NCBI GenBank assembly: GCA_024235635.1
Contig: JACKMA010000001.1
Span: forward strand, 744,001 to 808,000
DNA: 64,000 nucleotides
Origin: Zoogloeaceae bacterium
Lineage (GTDB): Bacteria; Pseudomonadota; Gammaproteobacteria; Burkholderiales; Rhodocyclaceae
Reading direction: 5' to 3'
Shown here in pieces: positions 33,588 to 43,716 of this stretch; the stretch's first letter is position 1, and each line of letters starts with the position of its first letter. A program made the translations under genes and the position numbers. The notes beneath the pieces were generated by a model that was not told the origin of the DNA, searched no databases, and was given only the letters and a program-made list of their open reading frames with translations.

Positions 33588-34109
33588 ATGCTGCGTTTCG
33601 AAACGATGTCCGGCGGTGCCCTGTCCACCTTCCTGCCCGAACTGGCCCGTCTGCGAATCACCGTGTTTCGCGAGTGGCCCTATCTCCACGCCGGCGACCT
33701 CGCCTACGAGGAACGCCATCTGCACACCTACGTCGATGCGCAGGACAGCATCATCGTGCTGGCCCGCGACGACGACGCGGCCAGCCATTGCGTCGGCGAA
33801 ATTTTCTATCTGGCCGAGTCGGTACTGCTGCCCGCCTACCGTGGGCACGGCGCCGGCGTCGCCTTCTTCGAGCACCGCGAGGCCCATGCTCGCGCCTGCG
33901 GCTGCTTTCGCTACTGTTGCTTCTGCGCGGTGGATCGTCCGCCCGGTCATCTGGCACGGCCGGCGGACCACGTATCGCTGAACGCGTTCTGGCAGCGGCG
34001 CGGTTACCGGATACAGCCCACCCTCACGACCCACGTTCGATGGCGCGAGATCGGCGAAGCGCACGAATCGCCGAAGCCGATGACTTTCTGGATCAAGGCG
34101 CTGGACTGA
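33588..34109 (+). CDS. GNAT-family acetyltransferase, apparently shortened
   Basis: A 173-residue GNAT. The acetyl-CoA site is SVLLPAYRGHGAGVAFFEHR (Q/RxxGxG/A type), followed by FCAVDRPPGHLARPADH and NAFWQRRGYRIQP. WPYLHAGDLAYEERHLHTYV is a conserved N-terminal block. Between IIVLARDDDAASHC and VGEIFYLAESVLL the family normally has about 25 more residues carrying the VGASTG beta strand, as I recall it. The gap is in frame and no frameshift is seen, so the protein may be a compact variant or inactive. It lies 102 bp after aidB and converges on the transglutaminase gene. Confidence 0.78.
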   Translation: MLRFETMSGGALSTFLPELARLRITVFREWPYLHAGDLAYEERHLHTYVDAQDSIIVLARDDDAASHCVGEIFYLAESVLLPAYRGHGAGVAFFEHREAHARACGCFRYCCFCAVDRPPGHLARPADHVSLNAFWQRRGYRIQPTLTTHVRWREIGEAHESPKPMTFWIKALD

Positions 34110-34130
34110 GCCGGGCGACCCCGGGCGACG

Positions 34131-35006
34131 TCATTCGACGCTGACCTTGACCTCGACCTCCATGCCGAGATAGGCGTCCGAGGGCCCGACGAAGCTACCG
34201 GTCAGCGGTGCCGCCTGGGCCGGATCGCGCGCGACCGCGACCCGGATCAGGTTGCGACCACCGACGATGCCGTTGGTCGGGTCGAACGGCAGCCAGCCGG
34301 CGCCGGGGAGATACACCTGGACCCAGGCGTGGGTCGCGCCACCGCCGACCATCGCGTTCTCGGCATCGACCAGCGATTCGTCGTACAGGTAGCCGGAGAC
34401 GAAGCGGGAAGCGAGGCCCAGGCTGCGCACCGCCTCGATCATCAGCAGCGCGAAGTCGCGACAGCTGCCGCTGCCCAGTTCCAGCGTATGCACCGGCGTC
34501 TGGGTGCCCTCCTCGTCGCGGGCGCGATACTCGAAGCCGTTCTTGATGGCATGGGTGACGGCCTTGATCAGCGACAGCGTGTCGTCGGTCTCGGCCCGGG
34601 CGCAGATATCCCGCACCCAGGCATCCACCTGGTGACGCGAATCCGGATACTGGCGCTCAGCGCTGCGTGCCAGATCCGGCATCTCGCCGGCGTCGTAGCT
34701 GAAGGGCAGCCGCATCGCATAGGGCTCGATCAGGCCCACGTCCGGCTCGGCCGGAAAGTGCTCGGCGAGAAAGGTGGATTCGAAGGTGAGTTGCTGCCCG
34801 GGCTCGGCGAACCGGGCGACCAGCACCGAGTTGCCGAAGACGTCGTGCAGCCACCTCAAATCCGCCACCGGATCGATGCGAATGCCGGTTTCGAGCAGGC
34901 GCAGATCGTGACTGTCCCGCGGGCGGCACATGAAGCGGTGCTCGCTGAAATGGACCGGCTCCGAGTATCGATAGACGGTTCGATGCAACACCTTGATGCG
35001 CGCCAT
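34131..35006 (-). CDS. Transglutaminase-like protease
   Basis: A 291-residue cysteine protease-fold protein. The catalytic Cys is in LGSGSCRDFALLMIEAV, the His in GGATHAWVQVYLPG and the Asp in WLPFDPTNGIVGG. The N-terminal beta domain (VLHRTVYRYSEPVHFSEHRF) is typical of the bacterial transglutaminase family with YebA-like N-domain. The length is normal. No partner alpha-E or circularly permuted ATP-grasp gene is adjacent. Probably a cytosolic peptidase or amidase. Confidence 0.88.
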   Translation of the reverse strand: MARIKVLHRTVYRYSEPVHFSEHRFMCRPRDSHDLRLLETGIRIDPVADLRWLHDVFGNSVLVARFAEPGQQLTFESTFLAEHFPAEPDVGLIEPYAMRLPFSYDAGEMPDLARSAERQYPDSRHQVDAWVRDICARAETDDTLSLIKAVTHAIKNGFEYRARDEEGTQTPVHTLELGSGSCRDFALLMIEAVRSLGLASRFVSGYLYDESLVDAENAMVGGGATHAWVQVYLPGAGWLPFDPTNGIVGGRNLIRVAVARDPAQAAPLTGSFVGPSDAYLGMEVEVKVSVE

Positions 35007-35089
35007 GGCAACACCCTTGCTCCGTCGACCGGTGATCGCCGCGCACGCCCGACGTGCGGCGGCGATCGCCGGCCAATGGCCCGTTCAGT

Positions 35090-35425
35090 TCATTTGACGT
35101 CGAGCAGGTCGACTTCGAACACCAGGGTCGCGTTCGGCGGGATCACGCCGCCGGCACCGCGAGCGCCATAGCCGAGTTCGGGCGGGATCGTGATCTTGCG
35201 TCGACCGCCGACCTTCATGCCCTGGACGCCCTTGTCCCAGCCCTGGATGACGTAGCCTGCACCGAGGGGAAACGAAAACGGCTGGTTGCGATCCTTGCTC
35301 GAATCGAACTTGGTGCCATCGGTCAACCAGCCGGTGTAGTGCACCGACACCGTCTTGCCGCTCTCGGCGACGTCGCCGTCACCGGTCTCGAGATCCTCGA
35401 TGCTCAGGCCTTGGGAATCACTCAC
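35090..35425 (-). CDS. FKBP-type peptidyl-prolyl isomerase
   Basis: A 111-residue single-domain FKBP accelerating proline isomerisation. [54 protein letters not shown] and [16 protein letters not shown] are all conserved, including the aromatic pocket residues. There is no signal peptide, so it is cytosolic. It lies 83 bp downstream-side of the transglutaminase gene on the same strand. Confidence 0.94.
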   Translation of the reverse strand: MSDSQGLSIEDLETGDGDVAESGKTVSVHYTGWLTDGTKFDSSKDRNQPFSFPLGAGYVIQGWDKGVQGMKVGGRRKITIPPELGYGARGAGGVIPPNATLVFEVDLLDVK

Positions 35426-35515
35426 GTGCTCATTCTCCTGTCACAGTTCGTCGGCCGGCACGCCGATCGCGCGGCCGATCCTGGATTGTAACCGTGACCC
35501 CTTGCGGTGATCCCT

Positions 35516-36067
35516 TCAGTCGTTGCTCAGGCGGGCGAAGCGCTGGCGGAACTTCTCGACCTTCGGCGCCACGACGAGCCGGCAGTAGGGCTGGTTCGGG
35601 TTGTTTTCGAAGTAGTCCCGGTGGTAGTCCTCGGCCGGCCAGAATCGGCTTGCCGGCAGCACCTCGGTGACCACCGGCGCGTCGAATTCGTCGCTCGCGT
35701 CGAGTTCCGCGATTGCGCGTCTGGCCAGGGTCTCCTGGTCATCCGACACGGTGAAGATCACAGAGCGGTATTGCGTACCGACGTCGTTGCCCTGTCGGTT
35801 CGGCGTCGTCGGGTCGTGGATCACGAAAAACACCGCCAGCAGGTCAGCATAGGTCACCACGGCCGGGTCGAAGTCGATGCGCACGACCTCGGCGTGCCCG
35901 GTGCCGCCCGTGCACACCGCGCGGTAATCCGGCGACGGCATCTGACCGCCGGCATAGCCGGAGGTCACCGACTTGACCCCCTTGATCCGAACGAACACCG
36001 CTTCGAGGCACCAGAAGCAGCCTCCGCCGAAAATCGCACTGTCTATCTGTATGGTCTGTTCTGCCAT
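35516..36067 (-). CDS. msrA: Peptide methionine (S)-S-oxide reductase
   Basis: A 183-residue MsrA repairing oxidised methionine. The catalytic Cys is in FGGGCFWCLEAVF; SGYAGGQMPSPDYRAVCTGG, GHAEVVRIDFDP, FFVIHDPTTPNRQGNDVGTQYRS (the substrate loop, quoted in part: PTTPNRQGNDVGTQYRS) and FWPAEDYHRDYF follow. The ATG at 36067 with AGGAG a few nt upstream is chosen over 36160, since the extra 31 residues are not MsrA-like. Monocistronic. Confidence 0.93.
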   Translation of the reverse strand: MAEQTIQIDSAIFGGGCFWCLEAVFVRIKGVKSVTSGYAGGQMPSPDYRAVCTGGTGHAEVVRIDFDPAVVTYADLLAVFFVIHDPTTPNRQGNDVGTQYRSVIFTVSDDQETLARRAIAELDASDEFDAPVVTEVLPASRFWPAEDYHRDYFENNPNQPYCRLVVAPKVEKFRQRFARLSND

Positions 36068-36226
36068 GCTGTTCTCCTGCCCGGTCGGCGCGGCAGGCGC
36101 CGCACCGGCCGTGATCACTCGCGAACCTGCTACGCGCCTGGACGGCGCCCGCCACCGCAATCACCACAATTTCGCACGACCGTTCGGCGCAGACAAGCGC
36201 GATCTGGCGACCCTGCCCGTCGCCGC

Positions 36227-39200
36227 TCAGCGAAACGTGAACGTATAGAACAAATCGATCGCATTGTCGGTCCCGCCGCGGGCCACCACCGACAGCCGCT
36301 GCCCGAGCTGGTGGGTCAGCTTGACGATGCTCTCCGCGCCGGCAAGGCTCTGTTCGAACGCGACGAAGGTGTCGGTCGACAGCCGCTTACCGAGCGTCAC
36401 GACCTGCCCCGACACGCTGCCGGCACTGCTGCGAACGCCACTGTCGACCACCGAACTGGTCGCGCTGCGGCCCGCACTGTTGAGATCGCCCTGGCCGATG
36501 CTGATCTGGTCGAGCCCGAGCGAGCTAGAAAGTTGGCTGGTAATGCCACCGCCGGGTCCGCCGAGCAGTGCCTGTGCGGCCGGAATCAGCAGGCCGAGGT
36601 CGGCACCGCTGGTGGTGTCGGGCGGCCGTCCAAGCACGATCCACGCAAGCTTTTCCGAGTCCGGCACCGCCGGCGATGACACCAGTTCGACCCGCGGTCG
36701 CCGGGCGGTGCCGGTGATCGCGACGCCGGCCTCGACCTCGAGCCCCTTGCGCAGGGCGGTGATGTTCAACGACGGATTGTCCACCGGTCCGGCGAAATTG
36801 ACGCTGCTGTTCTCGACCACGAGCTTCTGGCCGTAACCCTCGAACACGCCATCCTCGAGCAGGATCACGCCACTTGCCGCCGGCGGACGCGTCGGTCGCA
36901 CGTAGATGTCGATGCCACCGGCGAGCCGGGTATCGAGCCCCATGGCGGTCAGGTAGAAGGATTTGCCGAGGCGGATGCCGACGTCGGCCGAAATCCGGAA
37001 ATTGCCGGGTTCGCGCTCGTCACCGAGAATCACGACGTCGTCCGACAGGCTCGGCGGCGGCGCTTCGCCGACCGTGATCGCGCCGGCGTCGGCCCCGAGT
37101 GTCGCCTTCAGGTCGACGAAGTCCCAGCCGCTGACGATGTTGCCCTCGCCGCTGACCGCGAGCCAGCGATCCTTGCGCTGCAGTAGCGGCAACCGGTCGG
37201 CGCGGAAACCGAAGCGCCCGGAGCCGTCACCGAGGTCGATGCTGCCCGAGGCCAGGAAGCGCCCGGGCTCCTTCATCAACCTGTCGACCGGAATGCGCGA
37301 TTCGGTGGGACGCACCAGGTTCGGCGAGACGAATTCGAGCTCGACGACGCGCAGGTAGTCCTGGTCGAAGCTTGCCACGAGACGGCCACCCGACAGCCGC
37401 AAGCCGGCCTCCGGCAGATTCAGCTCGAGTTCGCTGCCTTCGAGTTCGCCGACGGCCAGCGGCTGGTCGACCGTCCCGGCGATCGAGAAGCCGGCCTTGA
37501 GGCGGCCTCCGGTCAGCAATTGGGCGCTGAGCAGAGGACCGAGCCAGCGGATCGATGGCATGTCGAGTCGCGCCGACCCCAGCAGCGACGCCCCGGGGAC
37601 CAGCCGGACGGCCACACCGTCACGCTCGACCGCGGTGTTGATCGACGCCGAGAGCTTGCCCAGGCGACTGCCTTCGGCGTGCGCGGCGATCGCCACCTCG
37701 CCCGCATTCGCGTTGGCAATCAACTGGATGTCGGAGAGACCGAGTTCGGCCGGGGCGTCCCCCACCAGGATCAGGTCACCCGACTCGCGCTGGATCCTGA
37801 CGCTGCCGTCGACCGATTCGGCGATCTTGAGATCCCAATCGCCGCCGAAGCGGAGCTGTCCTCGCAAGGGGGTGTCCGAATCTTGCGGACCGGCCGACAG
37901 GTCGATGCCGAATCCACCCATGCTGCCTCGAAGATCCAGGTTGCCACCCTGCCAGCGCGTGCTGTCGAGCGCAATGAAACCGCCGGCCGGCGTACTCAGT
38001 CGGGCTGCACCGAGGTTGACGATGTCGCCACTGACGGTCAGTTCGGCCGGCTGGTCGAGATGCATCGCAAGCCGTCCCGTGGTCTGCAGTTCGAGCAGTC
38101 GCCCGGTCCAGCCGCCGGCGTCGTCGAGGCTGCCCTGCAGGCTCGCATTCAACGCATCCGCGCCCGGCGCATCGACGCTGAGTTCGGCCCGGTGCGCGCC
38201 ACGCGAGCCTTGGATCGACAGGCCCGCCCGCTCGAGCACGGTGTTGCGATCGGCGCCGCGCACCTCGCCGACGCCGGCCGCGAGCACCAGGTTGCCGTCG
38301 AGTCCGCCGGCCAGTTCCCCCTGGAGATTGACCCCTGACAACCGCCAGCCACCCGGCAGCTTCAAACGCTCGGCGGTGATCAGCGCCTTGCCCGACGGCT
38401 GTTCGGGTGTTCCGCTCAGTTCGGCCTGGATCACCGCACGGCCTTCGAGTGCCGGGTCGATCACGTCCAGCGCGCCGGCGTTGGCATCGATCGCCAGGCG
38501 GTCGCCCTCGTGCCCCCACGCGCCACTCGCGTCCACCCGGTTGCCGGCCAGCGACAACCACAGCTCGGCGTCGCTGATCCGCTGCAGCGCGAGGTGCGCC
38601 CGCCCTTCTCCGGCCAGCGCGTGCCCCATCAACTGAGACGGCGCGAAGCGGTAGGCCACTTGCGCTTCCGGCTCGGGATCGAGGCGACCCTGCGCGTCGA
38701 GGCCCAGGTTCAACTCGGCCGCGGGTGCGTCGGCATAGAGTTTGGACGGGTCGAGCGCGGCGACTTCGAGACGCGCGGAAAACGGTCGTTCGCCCTCGAG
38801 TTCGAGCGTCGCGTCGCCGGACACGCTGGCCGCACCCTGGGTCAGCCTCAAGCCGGACAGCGTCACCCGGCGTTCGGCATGCTTCGCCAGTGCGGCCAAC
38901 GCCAGTCCTTCGCCCGAGATCGCCAGCTCGGCCTGTTGCCCCGCGCCGTCGCCGGTGCCGACCACGGTACCGGCGAGAACCGTTTCCGGAAGGCGGGCGT
39001 CGAGCGCCCTCGGCCTGAGCCCGTCGAGCCGCAGGTCGACATCGAAGCGGCCGACCGGGTCCGATTCGCCCGGCTGCCATGTGGCACGTCCCGAGAGCCT
39101 TCCATTGCCGGCCAGTGCGACCAGCAGGTCTTCGACGACCAGTCGCCGGTCGGCCCAGTCGAGCCTGCCGGCAATCCGTTCGACCGGCACCTGCTGCGCA

Positions 39201-40207
39201 TCCCAGCTGCCGGGCTGGCGATTGACGATCGAAACCGGGCCGCCGATCGTCCACTCGAGCGGCGTCGGCGCGGTGCCGGCCGGCGCTTCCGGCAGGCTCA
39301 GGTCGGCATCGACGAACAATGCCGCGCGCGGCGCACCGTCGGTGAATTCGGCCGGATCGATCGGCCCTGCGGTCAGCTGGGCGCGGGCCAGCGGCACCGC
39401 TTCGAACGGCCGCGCCAGCGCCTCGATTCTCGCATCGACCCCGGCACTGTTTCCGGTCACCGTGAGCTGCGGCTGCAGCAGCGTACCGACAGCGGACAGC
39501 GCCAGACGATACGGCCGATCCTCATAGTCCCCGGCGAGGCTGGCTTCGAATGCCAGGTCGAAGGGGCTGGCGGTCGCCATCGTGCCGCTTGCCAGGGCCT
39601 CCCCCCAGGGCAGTCTGGCGGACGCACGCTCGATCTGAAACCGATCGCCGTCGGCGCGCGCACTGGCTTCGATCGCGTCGATGCGCAGGCTGGGTTCGCC
39701 GAATCCGGTTTCGGCCCATTGGTTTACCTGCAGTCGGCCGAGTGCCAGCCGCGTCACATTGACCCTGAGCGGTATCGGGATGCCTTGCGGCGCCGCCGGC
39801 GGCCCGCTCGAGGCTTCCTCGCTCGGCCGCGCCGCGAACTGCACCGAGTCGGCGGTCAGTGCGCGCAGGTCGAGTTGCTCATCGACCAGTGCCAACGGCG
39901 CCCAGTGGAATTCGAGTCCGTCGACCGCCAGCCGAAGATCGGGCAGATCGACACGGAGGCGATCCACGGTCAGGCGGTCGAGCAAGCGGCCGTCGACACC
40001 GTCGAGCTGCACGGCACCGTCGGTCAGCGTGTGCACGGCACGGGCAACCCCCTGCAGGCCCGAGGTCGTGCCGGAAATCCATAACGCAAACAGGGTTACA
40101 AGGACGGCGATGCTTGCTGCAAGACCCAGGATCCAGCGCAGCACCCTCATCGCGGGCGATCGTGGTGCTGGCGCGGCCGGCGACCGGCTTGGCGTCTGCT
40201 CGGACAT
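36227..40207 (-). CDS. tamB: Translocation and assembly module protein TamB
   Basis: A 1326-residue inner-membrane-anchored periplasmic protein. A single N-terminal helix (MRVLRWILGLAASIAVLVTL) is followed by a very long beta-rich AsmA-like region that bridges the envelope. The C-terminal DUF490 domain contains TRLAGGIDIYVRPTRPPAAS, LILEDG-type repeats, KLAWIVLGRPPDTTSGADLG and the terminal FYTFTFR ending in an aromatic, like outer-membrane barrels. It works with TamA or in lipid transport. tamA is not nearby. The ATG at 40207 lies 7 bp after the trpC stop; an in-frame TTG 15 nt upstream is an alternative. Confidence 0.92.
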   Translation of the reverse strand: MSEQTPSRSPAAPAPRSPAMRVLRWILGLAASIAVLVTLFALWISGTTSGLQGVARAVHTLTDGAVQLDGVDGRLLDRLTVDRLRVDLPDLRLAVDGLEFHWAPLALVDEQLDLRALTADSVQFAARPSEEASSGPPAAPQGIPIPLRVNVTRLALGRLQVNQWAETGFGEPSLRIDAIEASARADGDRFQIERASARLPWGEALASGTMATASPFDLAFEASLAGDYEDRPYRLALSAVGTLLQPQLTVTGNSAGVDARIEALARPFEAVPLARAQLTAGPIDPAEFTDGAPRAALFVDADLSLPEAPAGTAPTPLEWTIGGPVSIVNRQPGSWDAQQVPVERIAGRLDWADRRLVVEDLLVALAGNGRLSGRATWQPGESDPVGRFDVDLRLDGLRPRALDARLPETVLAGTVVGTGDGAGQQAELAISGEGLALAALAKHAERRVTLSGLRLTQGAASVSGDATLELEGERPFSARLEVAALDPSKLYADAPAAELNLGLDAQGRLDPEPEAQVAYRFAPSQLMGHALAGEGRAHLALQRISDAELWLSLAGNRVDASGAWGHEGDRLAIDANAGALDVIDPALEGRAVIQAELSGTPEQPSGKALITAERLKLPGGWRLSGVNLQGELAGGLDGNLVLAAGVGEVRGADRNTVLERAGLSIQGSRGAHRAELSVDAPGADALNASLQGSLDDAGGWTGRLLELQTTGRLAMHLDQPAELTVSGDIVNLGAARLSTPAGGFIALDSTRWQGGNLDLRGSMGGFGIDLSAGPQDSDTPLRGQLRFGGDWDLKIAESVDGSVRIQRESGDLILVGDAPAELGLSDIQLIANANAGEVAIAAHAEGSRLGKLSASINTAVERDGVAVRLVPGASLLGSARLDMPSIRWLGPLLSAQLLTGGRLKAGFSIAGTVDQPLAVGELEGSELELNLPEAGLRLSGGRLVASFDQDYLRVVELEFVSPNLVRPTESRIPVDRLMKEPGRFLASGSIDLGDGSGRFGFRADRLPLLQRKDRWLAVSGEGNIVSGWDFVDLKATLGADAGAITVGEAPPPSLSDDVVILGDEREPGNFRISADVGIRLGKSFYLTAMGLDTRLAGGIDIYVRPTRPPAASGVILLEDGVFEGYGQKLVVENSSVNFAGPVDNPSLNITALRKGLEVEAGVAITGTARRPRVELVSSPAVPDSEKLAWIVLGRPPDTTSGADLGLLIPAAQALLGGPGGGITSQLSSSLGLDQISIGQGDLNSAGRSATSSVVDSGVRSSAGSVSGQVVTLGKRLSTDTFVAFEQSLAGAESIVKLTHQLGQRLSVVARGGTDNAIDLFYTFTFR

Positions 40208-40214
40208 TGTGCGC

Positions 40215-41003
40215 TCAGGCAAACAACGCCCTCAGCTCCCCACCCGGGTCATCCGCCCGCATGAACGCTTCGCCGACCAGGAAGGCATCGACCCCGTGAC
40301 GGCGCATGCGGGCAACGTCGGATCGCGTCAGGATGCCGGACTCGGTGATGACGGTTCGCCCCGCCGGAATCGATTCGAGCTGGTCGATCGTGGTGTCGAG
40401 GGAGACTTCGAAGGTGCGCAGGTTGCGATTGTTGATGCCGATCAGCGGCGTCGCCAGCTGCAAGGCGCGCTCGAGCTCGCCGGCGTCGTGGCTTTCGACC
40501 AGGACCGCCATGCCCAGCTCGAGCGCCAGCGCCTCCATTTCCCGCATCTGTTCGAGCGACAAGGCGGCCACGATCAGCAGAATTGCGTCGGCGCCCATCG
40601 CCCGGGCCTCGATCACCTGGTAGGGATCGATCAGGAAGTCCTTGCGCAGGACCGGCAACCCGCACGCCGCGCGGGCCTCCCGCAGGTAATCGGGCGCGCC
40701 CTGGAAGAACTCGCGATCGGTCAGCACCGACAGGCAGGCGGCGCCGCCGCGCTGGTACGAGGCGGCGATGTCGGCGGGCCTGAAATCCGCCCGCAGCACG
40801 CCGCGCGACGGGCTCGCCTTCTTGATTTCGGCGATCACGGCGGCATCGCCGGCGTCGATGCGGGCGCGCAAGGCGCCGACGAAATCCCGCGGAGCCGGGG
40901 CCGCCGTGGCCAACGCCCGTAGCGCCGGCTCGGAGATCTCGGCACGGGCGCGGGCGAGTTCGCCGGCCTTGACGCCCAGTATGCGCTTGAGAATGTCGCT
41001 CAT
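40215..41003 (-). CDS. trpC: Indole-3-glycerol phosphate synthase
   Basis: A 262-residue TIM barrel making indole-3-glycerol phosphate in tryptophan synthesis. [80 protein letters not shown] and [20 protein letters not shown] carry the catalytic Lys and Glu residues. It is the mono-functional form, not fused to TrpF. It follows trpD by 7 bp and is followed by tamB after 7 bp. Confidence 0.96.
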   Translation of the reverse strand: MSDILKRILGVKAGELARARAEISEPALRALATAAPAPRDFVGALRARIDAGDAAVIAEIKKASPSRGVLRADFRPADIAASYQRGGAACLSVLTDREFFQGAPDYLREARAACGLPVLRKDFLIDPYQVIEARAMGADAILLIVAALSLEQMREMEALALELGMAVLVESHDAGELERALQLATPLIGINNRNLRTFEVSLDTTIDQLESIPAGRTVITESGILTRSDVARMRRHGVDAFLVGEAFMRADDPGGELRALFA

Positions 41004-41010
41004 CGACTGC

Positions 41011-42042
41011 TCACTGAAACCGGCGCGTGCAGGCCGCGAACTCTTCCAGCTTGGCGCGGGCCGCACCCGAGGCGATGGCTTCCCGTGCGAGCGCGATGCC
41101 GGTGCCGATCGCGTCCGCGATCCCGGCCGTGTACAGCGCGACGCCGGCGTTGAAGACGACGATCTCGCGGGGCGCGCCGTCGGTGTTGTCGAGCGCCGAC
41201 AGCAGCATTGCCTTCGACTGTGCGGCGTCATCGACCTGCAGATTTCGGCTCGATCGCATGTCAAGACCGTAGTCCTCGGGATGAATGTCGTATTCGACGA
41301 TCTCGCCGTCCTTGAGTTCGCCGACCATCGTCGCACCGCCCAGCGTGACTTCATCCATGCCGTCGCGCCCGTACACCACCAGCACGTGCTCGGCACCGAG
41401 GCGCTGCATCACCCGTACCTGGATCCCGACCAGGTCCGGGTGGAATACCCCCATCAGCGTGTGCGGCGCGCCCGCGGGGTTGGTCAGCGGGCCGAGAATG
41501 TTGAAGATCGTTCTCACCCCCATCTCCCGCCGCACCGGCGCGACGTTCTTCATTGCGCTGTGGTGGTTGGGGGCGAACATGAAGCCGACGCCGGTGGCCT
41601 GGATGCACTCGGCGACCTGCTCGGGGGTCAGGGCCAGATTGACGCCCAGCGCTTCCAGCACGTCGGCCGCGCCGGACTTGCTCGACACGCTGCGGCCGCC
41701 ATGCTTGGCCACCCGCGCGCCGGCAGCGGCGGCGACGAAGATCGTCGCGGTCGAGATGTTGAAGGTCTGCGCGCCGTCGCCACCGGTACCGACGACATCG
41801 AGAAAGTTGCCCGGGTCGCCGGGCACCACGACCTTGCTCGAAAGTTCCCGCATCACGGTGGCGGCGGCAGCGATCTCGCCGATGGTCTCCTTTTTGGTGC
41901 GCAGGCCCGACAGCAGCGCCGCAGTCATCAATGGGGAAATCTCGCCGGCCATGATCTGGCGCATCAGCGACAGCATCTCATCGAAGAAGATTTCGCGATG
42001 CTCGATCACGCGCTGCAGCGCCGCCTGGGGCGTAATGCTCAT
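41011..42042 (-). CDS. trpD: Anthranilate phosphoribosyltransferase
   Basis: A 343-residue enzyme joining anthranilate and [24 protein letters not shown] (PRPP site), [40 protein letters not shown] and [35 protein letters not shown] are all present. Length is typical. GGAG lies about 8 nt before the ATG at 42042; a longer frame to 42156 would enter trpG. It lies 64 bp downstream of trpG and 7 bp ahead of trpC. Confidence 0.96.
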   Translation of the reverse strand: MSITPQAALQRVIEHREIFFDEMLSLMRQIMAGEISPLMTAALLSGLRTKKETIGEIAAAATVMRELSSKVVVPGDPGNFLDVVGTGGDGAQTFNISTATIFVAAAAGARVAKHGGRSVSSKSGAADVLEALGVNLALTPEQVAECIQATGVGFMFAPNHHSAMKNVAPVRREMGVRTIFNILGPLTNPAGAPHTLMGVFHPDLVGIQVRVMQRLGAEHVLVVYGRDGMDEVTLGGATMVGELKDGEIVEYDIHPEDYGLDMRSSRNLQVDDAAQSKAMLLSALDNTDGAPREIVVFNAGVALYTAGIADAIGTGIALAREAIASGAARAKLEEFAACTRRFQ

Positions 42043-42106
42043 GAGGGAGTCTCCATATGGGCGCCCGGCATCGTCGTTCGCCGGGTCTGGGAAGGACGCG
42101 ACCCGT

Positions 42107-42682
42107 TCAGGCCGCGACCGGCTGCTCGAGGAAGTTCCTGAGCAGGGCATGACCATGCTCGGTCAGGATCGATTCCGGGTGGAATTGCACGCCTTCGACC
42201 GCCAGTTCCCGGTGGCGCAGGCCCATGATCTCGCCGTCTTCGGTCCACGCGGTGACCTCGAGGCATTCGGGTAGGCTGTCGCGCTCGACCGCCAGCGAAT
42301 GATAGCGCGTGCAGGTCACCGGTTCGGGCAGGCCGCGAAAGACCCCTTCGCCCAGATGATGGACCGGCGACACCTTGCCATGCATCAATCGCTTGGCGTG
42401 AACGATCCTGCCGCCGAAAGCCGCGCCGATTGCCTGATGGCCGAGACACACGCCGAGCACCGGGATGCGGCCGGCAAAACGCCGGATCGCATCGACCGAC
42501 ACGCCGGCCTCGGCGGGCGTACACGGTCCCGGCGAGATCACCAGCTGATCCGGCGCCAGCGCCTCGATCTGGTCGACGCCGATCGCGTCGTTGCGGTAGA
42601 CGCGGACGTTGGCACCCAGTTCACCGAAGTACTGAACCAGGTTGTAGGTGAAGGAATCGTAATTGTCGATCATCAGCAGCAT
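42107..42682 (-). CDS. trpG: Anthranilate synthase glutamine amidotransferase component
   Basis: A 191-residue class I amidotransferase supplying ammonia to Trp[32 protein letters not shown], the catalytic Cys in [17 protein letters not shown], and His/Glu in [14 protein letters not shown] form the triad. PabA is essentially indistinguishable in sequence; adjacency to trpD supports TrpG, possibly serving both. trpE is not in the window, so it must lie elsewhere. Confidence 0.93.
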   Translation of the reverse strand: MLLMIDNYDSFTYNLVQYFGELGANVRVYRNDAIGVDQIEALAPDQLVISPGPCTPAEAGVSVDAIRRFAGRIPVLGVCLGHQAIGAAFGGRIVHAKRLMHGKVSPVHHLGEGVFRGLPEPVTCTRYHSLAVERDSLPECLEVTAWTEDGEIMGLRHRELAVEGVQFHPESILTEHGHALLRNFLEQPVAA

Positions 42683-42732
42683 GGCGAGTCTCCGCGGTGC
42701 GAGCGTGCGTCGCCATTTTCGCGCAACTGGCG

Positions 42733-42993
42733 CTAAGCCTCAAAACGCGCTCGCGCGCCGTCGCGGCGACCGTCGATTCCGGCGCGTCCGGTCGTCGCTG
42801 CCCGGAACGGCGGACAGGCACCGGCAGACTCGACGAGGCGACGACACAGTTCGCGGGCGTCCGGTGCCGGCTGCCGCTCGACGATCGGCGTACTGACCGC
42901 CGCTGCCAGGTCGGCGATCAGGATGCCGGACAACGTGATCGTCATCAGCAGCGGCAGCATGGAAACCAGCAATCGGCAGGGCGGGATATTCAT
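42733..42993 (-). CDS. Possible small membrane or secreted protein
   Basis: An 86-residue frame starting [20 protein letters not shown] with one hydrophobic segment (residues ~8-33) and a polar tail ending in Arg-rich sequence. GGAG lies about 8-11 nt before the ATG. It fills the gap between trpG and the BLUF gene and may be a real short protein or a chance frame. No family recognised. Confidence 0.35.
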   Translation of the reverse strand: MNIPPCRLLVSMLPLLMTITLSGILIADLAAAVSTPIVERQPAPDARELCRRLVESAGACPPFRAATTGRAGIDGRRDGARARFEA

Positions 42994-43128
42994 CGACAGC
43001 TCCGTCGGCCTTCGTGACTGCAGTGTGGCGCGCGCCAGACTCCGCGCCGGTAGGCTTCGGCCGCACCGTGCCTAGGATGGCGCCGCGACTCACCGTAGGC
43101 CCTGTCCGACGGCGCCGCCGGCGCTGGC

Positions 43129-43530
43129 TCACGGTTCCATGTCCAGCGACGGCAACAAGCCGTGCAGTCGATGGACTGCGGCCAGTCCGCGCAAGGCCGA
43201 CAGGCCCGGCAGCAGTTCGTCGTCCTGGGACAGGGCGTAGGCCATCGACCAGTCGGCGAACATGCGTCCGCCGTCGAGCGGCGCCTCGTGCAACACGGTG
43301 AACTGGGTGTGGCGGACATCCTCGCAGATGATCTGGGCGAGACTGCGTACGGCCTCGCGTTCGCCTTCGATGTACTGACAGAAACGCCAGCCGTCGAACA
43401 CCAGCAAGCCGGTGATCTCGTCCAGGCGATTCTTCACTCGCGATGTCCGAATGATGTCGCCGACGCAGGACGGACTGACGTCCCCATCGATGACGCTCGT
43501 ATAGATGAGATGGTAGAGATCCAGTTCCAT
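43129..43530 (-). CDS. Short BLUF-domain blue-light photoreceptor
   Basis: A 133-residue stand-alone BLUF protein binding FAD. The photoactive residues are in register with AppA: Tyr10, Asn34 and Gln52 (spacings 24 and 18, as in AppA Tyr21/Asn45/Gln63), with Trp94 and Met96 in FADWSMAY. LYHLIYTSVIDGD, EITGLLVFDGWRFCQYIEGE and HTQFTVLHEAPLDGG complete the fold. No output domain is attached, so it must signal by protein contact. The divergent Crp/Fnr-type gene 186 bp away is the best candidate partner. Confidence 0.92.
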   Translation of the reverse strand: MELDLYHLIYTSVIDGDVSPSCVGDIIRTSRVKNRLDEITGLLVFDGWRFCQYIEGEREAVRSLAQIICEDVRHTQFTVLHEAPLDGGRMFADWSMAYALSQDDELLPGLSALRGLAAVHRLHGLLPSLDMEP

Positions 43531-43570
43531 GATGTATCCGTCTGCAAGTTGCGATCGATCGTTCGGTTTC

Positions 43571-43607
43571 GCACTATAGTGCGGCCGAGCGCTTCACCAC
43601 ATGTGAA
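43571..43607. promoter_or_regulatory. Palindromes between BLUF and Crp/Fnr genes
   Basis: GCACTATAGTGC (43571-43582) is a perfect 12-bp palindrome. TTCAC-N5-GTGAA (43593-43607) is a second inverted repeat. Both lie in the 186-bp divergent spacer, which is AT-rich around 43605-43620. The second has the size of a Crp-type half-site pair, so autoregulation by the neighbouring regulator is plausible. Confidence 0.55.
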
Positions 43608-43716
43608 ATGACATATATTCGACGGCACCGACGAGGCGCGCCGGCAAGCGTCGCAAACGGGCTGGGACGCCCCGCCGCGCGCATGCGCGCCGGGACTTGT
43701 CGATGGAGGGAATGGG

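Noticed and set aside
38510..40084. Long plus-strand frames opposite tamB
   Set aside because: Shadows of tamB, which has convincing DUF490 features.
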